DNA of 64,000 nt from Halalkalibacter alkalisediminis. GTDB lineage: Bacteria; Bacillota; Bacilli; Bacillales; Bacillaceae_D. The notes below the pieces were generated by a model. It was given only the letters and a program-made list of their open reading frames with translations, did no database searches and was not told where the DNA came from. Below are positions 1 through 8,214 of this stretch, one piece after another. Position 1 is the first letter of the stretch, and each line of letters starts with the position of its first letter. The stretch is from positions 1 through 64,000 of the forward strand of contig NZ_JAQQWT010000018.1 of NCBI RefSeq assembly GCF_028610705.1, read 5' to 3'. A program made the translations under genes and the position numbers.

Positions 1-184
1 AAAGGTCGTCCAAATTTTGTTCCTTTCTTCTTTGCTGCTTCAATTCCTTCAGCTTGTCGTACACGAATATCAGAACGTTCTTTTTCTGCAAATGCAGTAA
101 GAATGACAAGTACAGCTTGCTGGATAGCTTTTAATATTACATCATCTGTTTCACTATTCGTGTTAATCAGATCAAGTGGGAGTT
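1..184 (-). pseudogene. Serine recombinase (resolvase) fragment
   Basis: Read on the minus strand, this stretch encodes the middle of a small serine resolvase/invertase: a conserved VLVILTAFAEKERSDIRVRQ segment followed by AEGIEAAKKKGTKFGRP, the end of the catalytic domain and the hinge to the DNA-binding helix-turn-helix. The DNA-binding end lies beyond the window edge. The N-terminal catalytic part is missing: a stop lies just upstream of the LPLDLI residues near position 184, where the sequence switches to a DUF4260 gene on the other strand. It is therefore a broken recombinase, presumably left from a transposon or phage-like element. Assignment is by motif recognition. Confidence 0.7.
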
Positions 185-454
185 AGCTGGTGGGTATTTT
201 TCCTCTTTTTGTTAGTACCAGATCTGTCTATGCTTGGCTATATAGTTAATAATAAAATTGGGTCAAAAATATATAATATTTTTCATACATATACTCTTCC
301 GTTACTTTTTATCATCTTAAGTATGATTCTAGAACAAAATTTAATGCTGGCATTAAGTATCACTTGGATAGCGCATATTGGTATGGATCGAACTATAGGC
401 TACGGATTAAAGTACCCAAGTAATTTTAAAGATACTCATCTACAGAAAGTATAG
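176..454 (+). pseudogene. DUF4260 membrane protein, N-terminally truncated
   Basis: The 92-residue frame carries the C-terminal hallmarks of the DUF4260 family (PDLSMLGY, FHTY, AHIGMDRTIGYGLKYP, FKDTHL), a small integral membrane protein of unknown function. The family normally has one or two more N-terminal helices. Here the frame opens with a GTG at the exact point where resolvase sequence ends, and there is no ribosome binding site in front of it. I read this as a truncated gene made by a recombination event at about position 180. Whether the remnant is translated is unknown. Confidence 0.6.
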
Positions 455-532
455 CCACCTTCACGAAAAATTCTTTTTTTATCCAATGAGTATGTGCATA
501 ATCTATTTTTATTTATTCAATTAACGGCCGCG

Positions 533-705
533 ATTGTTGAACAACATAGGTAGAAAATGATCAAACTTTTTTATAAAAACCAAACTTAAATCAGCTGAAG
601 AAGAATCCATTTTGATCAATCTTTTTTCAAAAAGGATTCTTCTTATTTATTGTAAAAAAAGGGTTTACGAGGTATTTTTGCTTAAACTTTATTTCAAAGC
701 TACAC
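533..705 (+). repeat. 173-bp dispersed repeat, copy A
   Basis: This stretch matches 31156-31328 in inverted orientation over its whole length at high identity (my alignment by eye). It contains an 11-bp perfect stem, AAGAAGAATCC with GGATTCTTCTT, around a loop holding TTTTGATCAA. No open frame is present. Nothing else is seen in 455-789. It is best read as a MITE-like non-autonomous mobile element or the trimmed remains of one. Terminal inverted repeats are not obvious. Confidence 0.75.
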
Positions 706-857
706 TAAAACAATGTTATCAAATTTAATAAGATTTATATATTAAAAATAAGAAGGAAGAGTTTTCTCCAAATATGGGAGGGAAAAAGAATGGAGGAAAA
801 ATATTGTGAGAAGTATAATTTTTTCTTACACGGTATAATTAATCTAAACTTATAGTA

Positions 858-1037
858 TTATTTTTTTGTACATAACAAGAACAAGAAGAACAAAAAAATG
901 AGCCCAACTATAATAAAGAACGGCTCCATTATACCTAAAAACGATAGAAGATCTTGAGATAACATGTTCAAAGATTTATAGTCGAATATTTGTGTAATCA
1001 AAAATAATATAATTAGTCCTAATATCAGTTTCCTCAC
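858..1037 (-). CDS. Small two-helix membrane protein (59 aa)
   Basis: A 59-codon minus-strand frame begins at a GTG that sits six bases after a strong AGGAGG. The protein is almost all hydrophobic: helix one covers about residues 4-16 (LILGLIILFLITQIF), a short polar loop follows, and helix two covers about residues 40-56, ending CTKK. No family is recognised. The good ribosome binding site and clean two-helix layout support a real gene. It lies downstream of, and in the same direction as, nothing obvious; the amino-acid ABC operon upstream ends at 1122. Confidence 0.5.
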   Translation of the reverse strand: MRKLILGLIILFLITQIFDYKSLNMLSQDLLSFLGIMEPFFIIVGLIFLFFLFLLCTKK

Positions 1038-1121
1038 TTTTAACCTCCTACACTTCTATGATTGAACATACTTAACATAATTATACTGCTCTATATAAAT
1101 GAATGAGAAAAACCTTCAAAG

Positions 1122-1862
1122 CTATTCGTCTATCATTCGTAGAAATTGTTTTGTCCGATCTTCCTGTGGATTTTCAAGTACTTGAGTAGGAGGGCCTTCT
1201 TCAATAATATAACCGCCGTCCATGAATAGTACTTTGTCTGCCACTCGGCGAGCAAAATTCATTTCATGTGTAACAATGACCATCGTTTGACCTTCTTTCG
1301 CAAGATCTTCAATGACTCGAAGCACTTCGCCAATAAGCTGGGGATCGAGTGCAGACGTCGGCTCATCAAACAGCATCACTTCTGGTTTCATCATAAGAGC
1401 ACGAGCAATAGCTACTCGTTGTTGTTGTCCACCTGAAAGTGAATCAGGGTACTTATCACGATGTTCAAACATCCCCACTTTTTGCAGTAATACCTCTCCT
1501 TCTTTAATAACCTCCGTTTTATTTCTTTTTTTAACCATTAATGGAGCTTCAATAATGTTTTCCATAACTGTCTTGTGTGGAAAAAGGTGAAACCCTTGAA
1601 ATACCATCCCAGAATAGCTTCGCAGTTCAATCGTATCTTTTTTACTTGGTGGCTTTCCAACCAACTGTAACTTTTTATTGCCGATCATAATAGATCCACC
1701 ATTAGGAGTTTCGAGTAAATTTAAACAACGCAGCAATGTTGTCTTTCCTGAACCTGATGGTCCAATCAAACACACTACTTCCCCTTTTTTTACTGAAAAA
1801 TCAATCGACTCTAGTACCTTAACATTATCAAATTTCTTCATAAGGTTTTTAACATTTATCAT
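1122..1862 (-). CDS. Polar amino-acid ABC transporter, ATP-binding protein
   Basis: This is the cytoplasmic ATPase that powers import by the neighbouring permease and binding protein. Visible motifs are Walker A at residues 34-42 (GPSGSGKTT), the Q-loop near 88, the signature LSGGQQQR at 142-149 and Walker B with catalytic Glu at 162-167. At 246 residues it has the usual length of the GlnQ/TcyC/ArtM family. It is the third gene of a binding protein-permease-ATPase operon, 13 bases after the permease. Members with this order import cystine, glutamine, arginine or histidine; the substrate cannot be told from sequence by eye. Confidence 0.9.
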   Translation of the reverse strand: MINVKNLMKKFDNVKVLESIDFSVKKGEVVCLIGPSGSGKTTLLRCLNLLETPNGGSIMIGNKKLQLVGKPPSKKDTIELRSYSGMVFQGFHLFPHKTVMENIIEAPLMVKKRNKTEVIKEGEVLLQKVGMFEHRDKYPDSLSGGQQQRVAIARALMMKPEVMLFDEPTSALDPQLIGEVLRVIEDLAKEGQTMVIVTHEMNFARRVADKVLFMDGGYIIEEGPPTQVLENPQEDRTKQFLRMIDE

Positions 1863-1875
1863 TGATTCACCTCAT

Positions 1876-2577
1876 TTATCGTCGGCTCAAATATCGATTA
1901 TACCGTTTTTCTAATCTCTCTTGGAAATGTCCAATAACGATACAAACAACCCAATAGATAAGGGCTGCTGTTATGTACATTGTCATACTATCAAATGTTC
2001 GACCAGCAACGAGTCTCGAACTATATAATAATTCCTGTACTGTAATGACTGATGCAAGCGACGTCCCTTTAACAACATCCATGAAAATATTAAATATTGG
2101 CGGGAGCGCAATACGTGTAGCTTGTGGAATAATAATGCGACGAAGTGTTTGTACATAACCCATTTGTAACGAAGATGCCGCTTCCCATTGTCCGCGAGGT
2201 ACTGACATAATTGCTGAACGGACGACTTCAGCAATATAAGCTGCAAAATTCAAGCTAATCCCGACAATACCAGCAACAATTGCACTACTAAATTGAACAC
2301 CTAATACTGGGACACCATAATAAAGAATAAAAATAAAAACGAGTAAAGGTGTTCCCCGCATAAATGAAATATAGAGCCGAGTTGGCCAGCGTAAAAACCA
2401 GAATTTTGACATCCTTGTAATTCCTAGTAATGTACCAAGAACCAAGGCAAAAAACATACTAAAAAGGGCAATAATCATTGTAATCTTTAAGCCCTCAAGT
2501 AAAAACGGCAATGAATCGATTGCAAGTTGTGGATCATATAAATGTTCCCACTTAATTTCAGTAAACCATTCAAACAT
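1876..2577 (-). CDS. Polar amino-acid ABC transporter, permease
   Basis: A 233-residue inner-membrane permease of the HisM/GlnP family, with about five membrane helices. The EAA loop that contacts the ATPase is seen as EAASSLQMGYVQTLRRIIIPQA at about residues 132-153, with the conserved Gly. The N-terminal segment GLKITMIIALFSMFFALVLGTLLGI is typical of the family. The gene lies between the binding protein and the ATPase; a GTGCC/GGCAC palindrome lies between it and the upstream binding-protein gene. One permease gene suggests a homodimeric channel. Confidence 0.88.
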   Translation of the reverse strand: MFEWFTEIKWEHLYDPQLAIDSLPFLLEGLKITMIIALFSMFFALVLGTLLGITRMSKFWFLRWPTRLYISFMRGTPLLVFIFILYYGVPVLGVQFSSAIVAGIVGISLNFAAYIAEVVRSAIMSVPRGQWEAASSLQMGYVQTLRRIIIPQATRIALPPIFNIFMDVVKGTSLASVITVQELLYSSRLVAGRTFDSMTMYITAALIYWVVCIVIGHFQERLEKRYNRYLSRR

Positions 2578-2651
2578 GCTGACACCTCTTTAGAAATAAA
2601 TTGAAAAAGAAAGAGGCTAACTCAACAGCGTTAAGCCATCCTCAAATGGAA

Positions 2652-2666
2652 AGGTGCCTGGCACCT
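2652..2666. repeat. GGTGCC-type REP palindrome
   Basis: AGGTGCC and GGCACCT face each other with one base between, four bases after the stop of the amino-acid binding protein. The same GTGCCTGGCAC core recurs at 16803, 41390, 46842-46869, 55168 and 61169-61197, mostly at gene ends. Here it could form an mRNA 3' hairpin separating the abundant binding-protein message from the permease message. Confidence 0.7.
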
Positions 2667-2670
2667 CAAC

Positions 2671-3570
2671 TTATTTCCCGTCTAACCCAACGACTTCTGA
2701 ACTGTCCACTGGCTGGGAAACGTCTTCACCAAGAAATTGTTCAGAAAGGCGAGCGACTGTTCCGTCTTCTAACAATTCTTGCATCACTTCATCTAATCGC
2801 TCTTTTAATGAAGTGTTTCCTTTTAACATAATGATTGCACTTTCTGTTGCATGATATTTTACCTGTTCTGCAATCGCTAAACGATCATCACCAAATTCTT
2901 CTAGTGTACGGCGAAGAACGAGACGATCATTTAAATACCCATCACGATTTCCGTTAATGATGTCACGCAGGATTGCTTCCACTCCTCCGTCATAAGCTAC
3001 TCTGTCAGCTCCAATATTATCTGCAAAAATTGCATAGTTACTAGTTAATGAGCCTAGTGCTACTTTTACGCCTTCTAAATCATAAGCAGATTCAAATTTA
3101 TCAACGTCTTCTGCACGTACAATGATAGATCCGTATGAATACTTATGTGGAATAACAAAGTCAAATGTCTCTTTGCGTTCTTCTGTAATAGCAAAATCGT
3201 TTGCCGCAATGTCAATTTGACCATTACGTAAAGCAGGTAAAATTCCATCAAAGTCCATCGTACTAAATTCTACTTCAAGTCCTAAACGTTCTCCGATTTC
3301 ACGAATGAGTTCTACATCAAAGCCTGTTAACTCATTATTCTCATCGTAATATGTAATAGGTGAATAAGTTCCTGATGTACCAACAACGAGTTTCCCTGCT
3401 TCTTCAACGTCAGCCCAAGCTGTATCTTCTGTTTCTCCTTCTTCTGTAGTAGTTTCTCCTGTTTCAACATCTGTATCTGTATTTTCAGCTGGTGCATCTT
3501 CAGCTGTTCCGCATGCTGCTAGTGTAAACATTAACACTAAAGCAACAAGAATTGACCCAATATTTTTCAT
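2671..3570 (-). CDS. Polar amino-acid ABC transporter, substrate-binding lipoprotein
   Basis: A 299-residue extracellular lipoprotein that captures the amino acid and delivers it to the permease. The signal peptide ends in the lipobox LAAC with Cys20, followed by an acidic Glu/Thr-rich linker up to about residue 50. The family 3 solute-binding core follows (YSPITYYDENNELTGFDVELIREIGERLGLEVEF, then FDGILPALRNGQIDIAAN). The C-terminus ends QFLGEDVSQPVD. It is first in the operon, so it should be made in excess. The long acidic linker is common in alkaliphile or halophile lipoproteins. Substrate is not determined. Confidence 0.9.
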   Translation of the reverse strand: MKNIGSILVALVLMFTLAACGTAEDAPAENTDTDVETGETTTEEGETEDTAWADVEEAGKLVVGTSGTYSPITYYDENNELTGFDVELIREIGERLGLEVEFSTMDFDGILPALRNGQIDIAANDFAITEERKETFDFVIPHKYSYGSIIVRAEDVDKFESAYDLEGVKVALGSLTSNYAIFADNIGADRVAYDGGVEAILRDIINGNRDGYLNDRLVLRRTLEEFGDDRLAIAEQVKYHATESAIIMLKGNTSLKERLDEVMQELLEDGTVARLSEQFLGEDVSQPVDSSEVVGLDGK

Positions 3571-3623
3571 TTACTTCATCTCCTTCTTTTGATTTCCGAG
3601 TTTTCTAATCGGGATTGTATAAT

Positions 3624-3656
3624 AATCAATTATATAATTGATTAGAAATATGTCAA
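3624..3656 (-). promoter_or_regulatory. Promoter and palindromic operator of the amino-acid ABC operon
   Basis: On the minus strand a TTGACA (3651-3656) stands 16 bases before TATAAT (3629-3634). The -10 box lies inside a perfect 20-bp palindrome at 3624-3643 (AATCAATTAT and its complement). A regulator bound there would block RNA polymerase, so this is a likely repressor operator for the transporter. The regulator is not in the window. The site lies about 55-85 bases before the binding-protein start. Confidence 0.65.
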
Positions 3657-3774
3657 TGCCATTTGTTATTTTCGATTTTTTCTAATAATTCATGAGGGAC
3701 ATCGGGGACAGGTACCTTGTCCCTTTTTAAAGATAGTTCAATACATATATGTACAAAAAAGGGGGTAGATATCG

Positions 3775-3942
3775 TTGGAAAAAAGGTCTATAAAACTGTG
3801 GCTAGCTTTTATACTAGTAGTTAGTCGATTTACATTAACACCAGTAGAAAAAGTAGAAGAAGCCCAAGCATGTTATCCTGCGTATAAATGTATGTCAGAA
3901 TCTTCTTGGCCGACCACATATAAACTTTATTATATTAATTAA
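3775..3942 (+). CDS. Small secreted Cys-containing peptide (55 aa), possibly 5' half of a frameshifted gene
   Basis: A TTG start follows a GGGGGT ribosome binding site. The first ~32 residues form a signal peptide (basic MEKRSIK, hydrophobic LWLAFILVV, then AQA as a cleavage site). The mature part is only about 24 residues with two cysteines four residues apart (ACYPAYKC) and ends WPTTYKLYYIN. The next ORF begins 10 bases on in the +1 frame without its own clear ribosome binding site, and its frame stays open back through the end of this gene. Either these are two peptides or one secreted protein of about 135 residues broken by a frameshift. No family recognised. Confidence 0.45.
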   Translation: MEKRSIKLWLAFILVVSRFTLTPVEKVEEAQACYPAYKCMSESSWPTTYKLYYIN

Positions 3943-3952
3943 AGATAGATCT

Positions 3953-4189
3953 TTGGGAATATATATGGGTTCTGTAGTAGTTGGAGCTACAGGATTAATT
4001 CCTGGAGTTGGAGCAGCCTCTTTTTTAGCAGCCTCTGGTATAGGAGCATATGAATTAGCTAAAGGACACCTTTCTTATAAAGTGTATATCAAGAGAAGTC
4101 CTGAATCACGAAAAATAGGTAGGATAAAAACGGTATATTATAAAGAAAAAAACTTTAAAGGGGCAACTAAAACACTTTATAAAGACTAA
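3953..4189 (+). CDS. Gly/Ala-rich membrane-active-looking small protein (78 aa or less)
   Basis: The frame opens with TTG at 3953, or ATG at 3965, neither with a good ribosome binding site. About residues 5-36 form a Gly/Ala-rich hydrophobic hairpin (VVVGATGLIPGVGAASFLAA then GIGAYELA), followed by a basic tail rich in Lys and Tyr (YKVYIKRSPESRKIGRIKTVYYKEKNF). Gly-rich hairpins with cationic tails are seen in bacteriocins and in scaffold-type toxins, but I recognise no family. It probably continues the reading of the secreted ORF at 3775-3942 after a frameshift. There are no transport or immunity genes beside it. Confidence 0.4.
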   Translation: MGIYMGSVVVGATGLIPGVGAASFLAASGIGAYELAKGHLSYKVYIKRSPESRKIGRIKTVYYKEKNFKGATKTLYKD

Positions 4190-4699
4190 GTTTCCCCCTT
4201 CTTTTTATTCATAATTGTATAAGGACTAAACGGCTCCGTTAGCTCAACGATCCCTCACTGCCAGTAGTATAAATATTAATAAATATATAACTTAACCTAT
4301 AGATAATTATACAAAAGACAAACTGGTAAACAGCCTGTCATTAACTGGTACATTCTTTGTCATTTAGTGATAAGAACTATGTCAATGGTGGTACATTTCA
4401 CTGGCCGTAATCAATAGGTATTAAAATAATGGTCATTCCCGGGGAAGCAGGGAAATAGTCTGTTCACCGTTAATGATACCAGAACTGTGGATTCGTTAAA
4501 ATGCAGCTAATAGATAAACGCATATCCAACGAACAACAAGTGGACAACCATCACTTTATACAGAGGTTTGTCCACATTCCTCGTATATCCACAAGTGTGA
4601 GGAAGAAGATCTCTCTCGGGTGGATTAGATATCCACATTTAATCAACATAAGGAGCATGGGGACGGAACAATAAACTCACTAGGGAAGCACGAGAACCG
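4190..4699. other. Gene-free stretch with probable IS21-type end relics
   Basis: No supported gene. Around 4328-4410 the motifs ACTGGTACATT and TGGTACATTTCACTGGCC recur, reminding me of the repeated end sequences of IS21-family elements, but no transposase reading frame remains. At 4500-4640 there are TGTGGACA and GTCCAC words on both strands of unknown meaning. From 4656 a REP-type word pair (GGGGACGG ... GAGAACCGTCC) abuts the IS1182 relic. The IS21 suggestion is weak. Confidence 0.25.
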
Positions 4700-4702
4700 T
4701 CC

Positions 4703-5277
4703 GAGACTGGTGAAAAAGTACCGTTTATAATTAGCTAATTTTAGTTAAGCACAAAATTTTAGGTTCTAAACTTAAAATCCAATGAATTTTTTATGATTCT
4801 AACTCTGAAGGGGGAAAACCTTTGCGGTTTTCTCCTTATTATTAGGATACTAAAGCTGCTATTCTATTAAAATTGACTGCTATTGCAGCCAATTTAGATT
4901 GTTTAGACACACCTAATAGACCATACCCCCTGGCACGGGATAGGCCATGAAACCTTTTGAGCTCCGCATTTTTCCCTTCATCAATCTTAATACCTGCCTT
5001 CTTTGTTTAGGAGTTTTCTTCTTTGTATTAGCTTCAATATGAGTTGCGTCTATACTCACACTTTTCCCTTTAAGAATCCCTTTTTCAACACATTGTTTTA
5101 CTATTTCTATGATGATTTCATCTAAAGTAGATTCTCCTAAGCGTTGTGTTCTAAATTTTGATAGGAGACTTTTATTTAGGAAGAGTATCTTCTGTGTTAA
5201 TACCAAGAAAGTACATAAAGGTAAGGGTGAAGTTAGCAGGGAACAGCTATTCAAAAAATGACTTTTTCATCAGTCTC
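4703..5277 (-). mobile_element. IS1182-family element, internally deleted (copy 1)
   Basis: Both ends survive as inverted repeats: GAGACTGGTGAAAAAGT at 4703 and its partner GAGACTGATGAAAAAGT reading in from 5277. Between them is a shrunken transposase on the minus strand. Its middle encodes SIDATHIEANTKKKTPKQ, part of the DDE domain, and its end encodes ELKRFHGLSRARGYGLLGV then KLAAIAVNF, the usual IS1182 C-terminus, but in a different frame. About 1 kb seems lost. The copy is dead. It sits inside a REP-type palindrome and a second relic with the same left part lies at 14863-15325 in the same orientation. Confidence 0.75.
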
Positions 5278-5314
5278 GAACCGTCTCCCCGCATCCCCAA
5301 AAGGTAAAAAACAT

Positions 5315-5345
5315 TTGACAACGCTTTCACTTTTATACTAGTATA
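5315..5345 (+). promoter_or_regulatory. Promoter, CcpA-like cre box and palindrome of the hexuronate operon
   Basis: TTGACA at 5315-5320 overlaps TGACAACGCTTTCA (5316-5329), one mismatch from the CcpA cre consensus TGWAANCGNTNWCA. Immediately downstream is a perfect 12-bp palindrome TATACTAGTATA (5334-5345), followed by CAAGTAT, which resembles operators of FCD-type GntR regulators. The arrangement suggests glucose repression through CcpA and substrate control through the GntR protein encoded next. The -10 box is probably TAGTAT inside the palindrome. Confidence 0.55.
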
Positions 5346-5398
5346 CAAGTATGGAAGTGAATGAAACCTACTTCGTTTAAGTATCTGGAGGCCAAAAA

Positions 5399-6100
5399 AT
5401 GACTGTTATTGATTTTTCAAATAAAAAAAACACCTCGATGGGAACAAAAGTATATGAATTTCTGAAAAAAGAAATTGTCAGCTTACAGATGCCACCAGGT
5501 AAATCGATTAGTGAAAATGAAACAGCTGAAAGGTTACAAGTAAGCCGAACGCCAGTGAGAGAAGCCTTTTTAAGACTATCTCAAGAAGATTTAGTAACGG
5601 TATTTCCTCAGAAAGGATCGTTTGTTTCTTTAATTAATTTGGATCATTTAGAGGAAACAAGATTTATGAGGGAGCATTTAGAAGTAGCTACGGCACAATT
5701 AGCATGTGAGTTTTTTACTGAAAAAGGTTTCCAACTCATTACAGCTAATCTAGAGAAACAAGAAAAGTGTAATAGGGAAAAAAACTATAAAGAGTTCTAT
5801 GATTTGGATGATGAATTTCATTCGATTATTTTCAGAGAGTGTAACAAAACACGAATTTGGAGTGTTTTACAAACGATGATGAGTATTAATTTTAATCGTA
5901 TGAGATTTTTAAGTTTATCTGAAAATTTAAATACGGATATCCTTATCGCTCAGCACCACGAGATTGTCGATGCGATTCGAGCGAAAGATAAGGTGCGTGT
6001 CGAGAAAGTGGTTCGTGAACATTTGAATATAGTTGTCATTGACAGACAGGAGCTAATTAAAAGGTACCCGGATTTTTTTAGAGTAATTACTCCTAATTAA
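5399..6100 (+). CDS. GntR-family (FCD type) transcriptional regulator
   Basis: A 233-residue regulator with an N-terminal winged helix-turn-helix (about residues 15-75, including SENETAERLQVSRTPVREAFLRL) and a C-terminal all-helical FCD ligand-binding domain (residues ~85-220, with metal-site type residues D and H in DDEFHSIIF and H in REHL). It is the first gene of the hexuronate/aldonate operon and lies right behind a palindrome, so it most likely represses this operon until a sugar acid binds. Homologues include UxuR/ExuR/KdgR-like proteins of GntR type. The exact effector is unknown. Confidence 0.85.
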   Translation: MTVIDFSNKKNTSMGTKVYEFLKKEIVSLQMPPGKSISENETAERLQVSRTPVREAFLRLSQEDLVTVFPQKGSFVSLINLDHLEETRFMREHLEVATAQLACEFFTEKGFQLITANLEKQEKCNREKNYKEFYDLDDEFHSIIFRECNKTRIWSVLQTMMSINFNRMRFLSLSENLNTDILIAQHHEIVDAIRAKDKVRVEKVVREHLNIVVIDRQELIKRYPDFFRVITPN

Positions 6101-6127
6101 TAGCTTTATTGAAAGGTGGGAAACACA

Positions 6128-7078
6128 TTGAAAGATGTTATTACAATAGGGGATGCAATGATTACGTTTAACCCTAGTTCAACGGGACCGATGAGATTTG
6201 TTCAATCGTTTGAACGAAAAGTTGGAGGGGCAGAGTTAAATTTTGCGATTGGCTGTTCGAGACTCGGGTTACAGACTGGCTGGATTAGCAGGCTAGGAAA
6301 TGATGAGTTCGGTAGGCATATCTTCAACTCCGTCCGTGGAGAGGGAATTGATATGTCAGAAGTAGAGTTCGTTGATGGTTACCCTACCTCTTTAAATTTC
6401 AAAGAGATTATGGAGGGTGGAGATGGAAGCACCTCTTACTATCGTTCTAATTCACCAACGTTAACATTATCGGCTGATAGTATTAAAAGCACCTATTTTG
6501 AAAGCGCTAAACTGCTTCATATTACAGGGGTTTTTCCAGCTATTGATGAAAAAAATATTGAGATTATTCATACGGCTATATCGGAAGCTAAAAAACAAAA
6601 TATGCTCATTTCGTTTGATCCCAATATTCGTTTGAAGTTGTGGACGAAAGAAAGAGCGAAAGAAGTGTTACTTCAATTCTTGCCTCACGTTGACATTTTA
6701 TTGACGGGATTAGAAGAAGCAGAGCTCTTACTTGGAACGAATCATCCAAAAGAAATCATAAGTGAATGTCAAAAATTAGGGATTTCTTATACGGCCATTA
6801 AACTTGGTGATAAAGGGGCCATTGGCTATCATGACGGCGAGTATGTAGAAGCGGCGCCAGTTGTGCCGAAGAAGGTTGTTGATACCGTCGGAGCGGGAGA
6901 CGGATTTGATGCAGGATTTGTCTACGGTGTCTTACAAAATTGGCCGTTAGAGAGGACATTAAAGTTTGCTAATACGATTGGCTCAATTGTTGTAAGTATT
7001 AAAGGTGATAATGAAGGACTGCCGTATCTAGAGGATGTTCTTGTCAAATTAGGAGAGAAAGAATTTATTGAAAGATAA
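6128..7078 (+). CDS. kdgK: 2-keto-3-deoxygluconate kinase (PfkB family)
   Basis: Phosphorylates 2-keto-3-deoxygluconate (KDG) to KDPG in the cytoplasm, feeding the aldolase encoded downstream. PfkB signatures are present: the N-terminal GGAELNFAIGCSRLG and the C-terminal VDTVGAGDGFDAGF with the catalytic Asp of GAGD. I place the start at the TTG at 6128 because AAAGGTGG (6112-6119) lies at proper distance; the upstream GTG at 6116 overlaps that site. The product is about 316 residues, normal for KdgK. Its place with uxuA and kdgA supports KDG over ribose or fructose as substrate. Confidence 0.85.
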   Translation: MKDVITIGDAMITFNPSSTGPMRFVQSFERKVGGAELNFAIGCSRLGLQTGWISRLGNDEFGRHIFNSVRGEGIDMSEVEFVDGYPTSLNFKEIMEGGDGSTSYYRSNSPTLTLSADSIKSTYFESAKLLHITGVFPAIDEKNIEIIHTAISEAKKQNMLISFDPNIRLKLWTKERAKEVLLQFLPHVDILLTGLEEAELLLGTNHPKEIISECQKLGISYTAIKLGDKGAIGYHDGEYVEAAPVVPKKVVDTVGAGDGFDAGFVYGVLQNWPLERTLKFANTIGSIVVSIKGDNEGLPYLEDVLVKLGEKEFIER

Positions 7079-7101
7079 AGTTTAGAATTGAGGATTAAAA
7101 T

Positions 7102-8115
7102 ATGGAAACGGTTAAAATTGAAGCTTCAAAATTAAAGACTTTAGTTGTGACAAAATTAACAAAAGCAGGACTTAATGCCAAGCATGCTCAACTTGTAGCA
7201 GATGTATTAGTGCATGCTGATTTACGAGGGGTAAGTTCTCATGGTGTCTTACGAACAGAGCATTATATCAAAAGAATAAGTGAAGGAGGACTTAATAAGC
7301 AGGCATCTTTCTCAGTGAAAAAAACGGGACCGTGTTCAGCCGTTTTTGATGGAGACAATGGGATGGGTCATGCCGTTATGAAAGAGGCCATGGATCATGC
7401 GATTGAAATGGCGGATCAAAATGGAATTGGAATGATGACCGTAATCAATAGTAGTCATTGCGGGGCTCTATCCTATTTTGTTCAGCAGGCAGCAGAGCAA
7501 GGCATGATTGGGGTAGCCATGACACACACAGATAAAATTGTTGTTCCTTTTGGAGGAGCCAAGCCATTTTTAGGAACCAATCCAATTGCTTATGGGTTTC
7601 CAGCAAAAGCACATAAACCGGTCATTTTAGATATGGCAACAAGTAATGTAGCGTTAGGAAAAATACTCCATGCCCGCGAAAGTGGTTCGTCCATTCCTGC
7701 TGAATGGGGAGTAGATGAAAATGGAGTTGGAACAACGGATCCGCATGAAGTGGAAGCGCTCTCTCCTTTTGCTGGGCCAAAGGGATATGGTTTGGGAGTC
7801 GTTGTCGAAATTTTCTCAGGATTACTCGCAGGAGCGGCCTTCGGACCACATATTTCGAAAATGTACGGAGACTATAACAAGCCACGAAAACTAGGGCATT
7901 ACTTATGTGTGATGAACCCATCTGTATTTACTGATAAGAACGAGTTCTTAGAGAATATGGATCAGCTCATTCGTGAACTTCATGAACAAGAACCGGCAAA
8001 AGGGTTTGATCAAGTATTAGTCCCAGGTGAGCCTGAGCAATTAAAAGAAGAAATGGCTCATAAAGAAGGTGTTCCAGTAACGCAAAGTGTTTATGAATAC
8101 TTAGTTACAGACTAA
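7102..8115 (+). CDS. Ldh_2-family (malate/L-lactate dehydrogenase type) oxidoreductase, YjmC-like
   Basis: A 337-residue NAD(P)-dependent dehydrogenase of the Ldh_2 fold, which includes YlbC/AllD ureidoglycolate and 2,3-diketogulonate dehydrogenases. Seen: the N-terminal helical part ([16 protein letters not shown]), the conserved [11 protein letters not shown] and the central [10 protein letters not shown] followed by [12 protein letters not shown]. subtilis carries a homologue (YjmC) inside its hexuronate operon next to uxuA, as here. It probably oxidises or reduces a sugar acid entering the pathway; the substrate is not established even in B. subtilis as far as I know. Confidence 0.8.
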   Translation: METVKIEASKLKTLVVTKLTKAGLNAKHAQLVADVLVHADLRGVSSHGVLRTEHYIKRISEGGLNKQASFSVKKTGPCSAVFDGDNGMGHAVMKEAMDHAIEMADQNGIGMMTVINSSHCGALSYFVQQAAEQGMIGVAMTHTDKIVVPFGGAKPFLGTNPIAYGFPAKAHKPVILDMATSNVALGKILHARESGSSIPAEWGVDENGVGTTDPHEVEALSPFAGPKGYGLGVVVEIFSGLLAGAAFGPHISKMYGDYNKPRKLGHYLCVMNPSVFTDKNEFLENMDQLIRELHEQEPAKGFDQVLVPGEPEQLKEEMAHKEGVPVTQSVYEYLVTD

Positions 8116-8214
8116 AAGGAATGAAGGCGATATTTTCTAGGGAGGTGGTTGAAACTCATAAAGATTTGTCGGTTTCCAATAAACTATTAAACTAACATTT
8201 TAGGGGGATTTACA

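Noticed and set aside
790-855. 21-codon ORF with a good GGGAGG site upstream
   Set aside because: Very short, no hydrophobic or Cys pattern, and it runs tail-to-tail into the small membrane protein gene; could be real but unsupported.
1312-1914. Plus-strand ORFs across the ABC ATPase gene, and other long opposite-strand ORFs over real genes (for example 11514-11951, 52005-52436, 59152-59649, 60211-60789)
   Set aside because: Shadows of the true reading frames; no ribosome sites or domain motifs.
3590-3625. CymR binding site before the amino-acid ABC operon
   Set aside because: AATCGGGATT matches only part of the CymR consensus with a mismatch; not enough to call the transporter cystine-specific.
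4913-5254. 113-residue ORF as an independent gene
   Set aside because: It is the deleted IS1182 transposase read through a frameshift; the ending after the SRAR region is out of the family frame.
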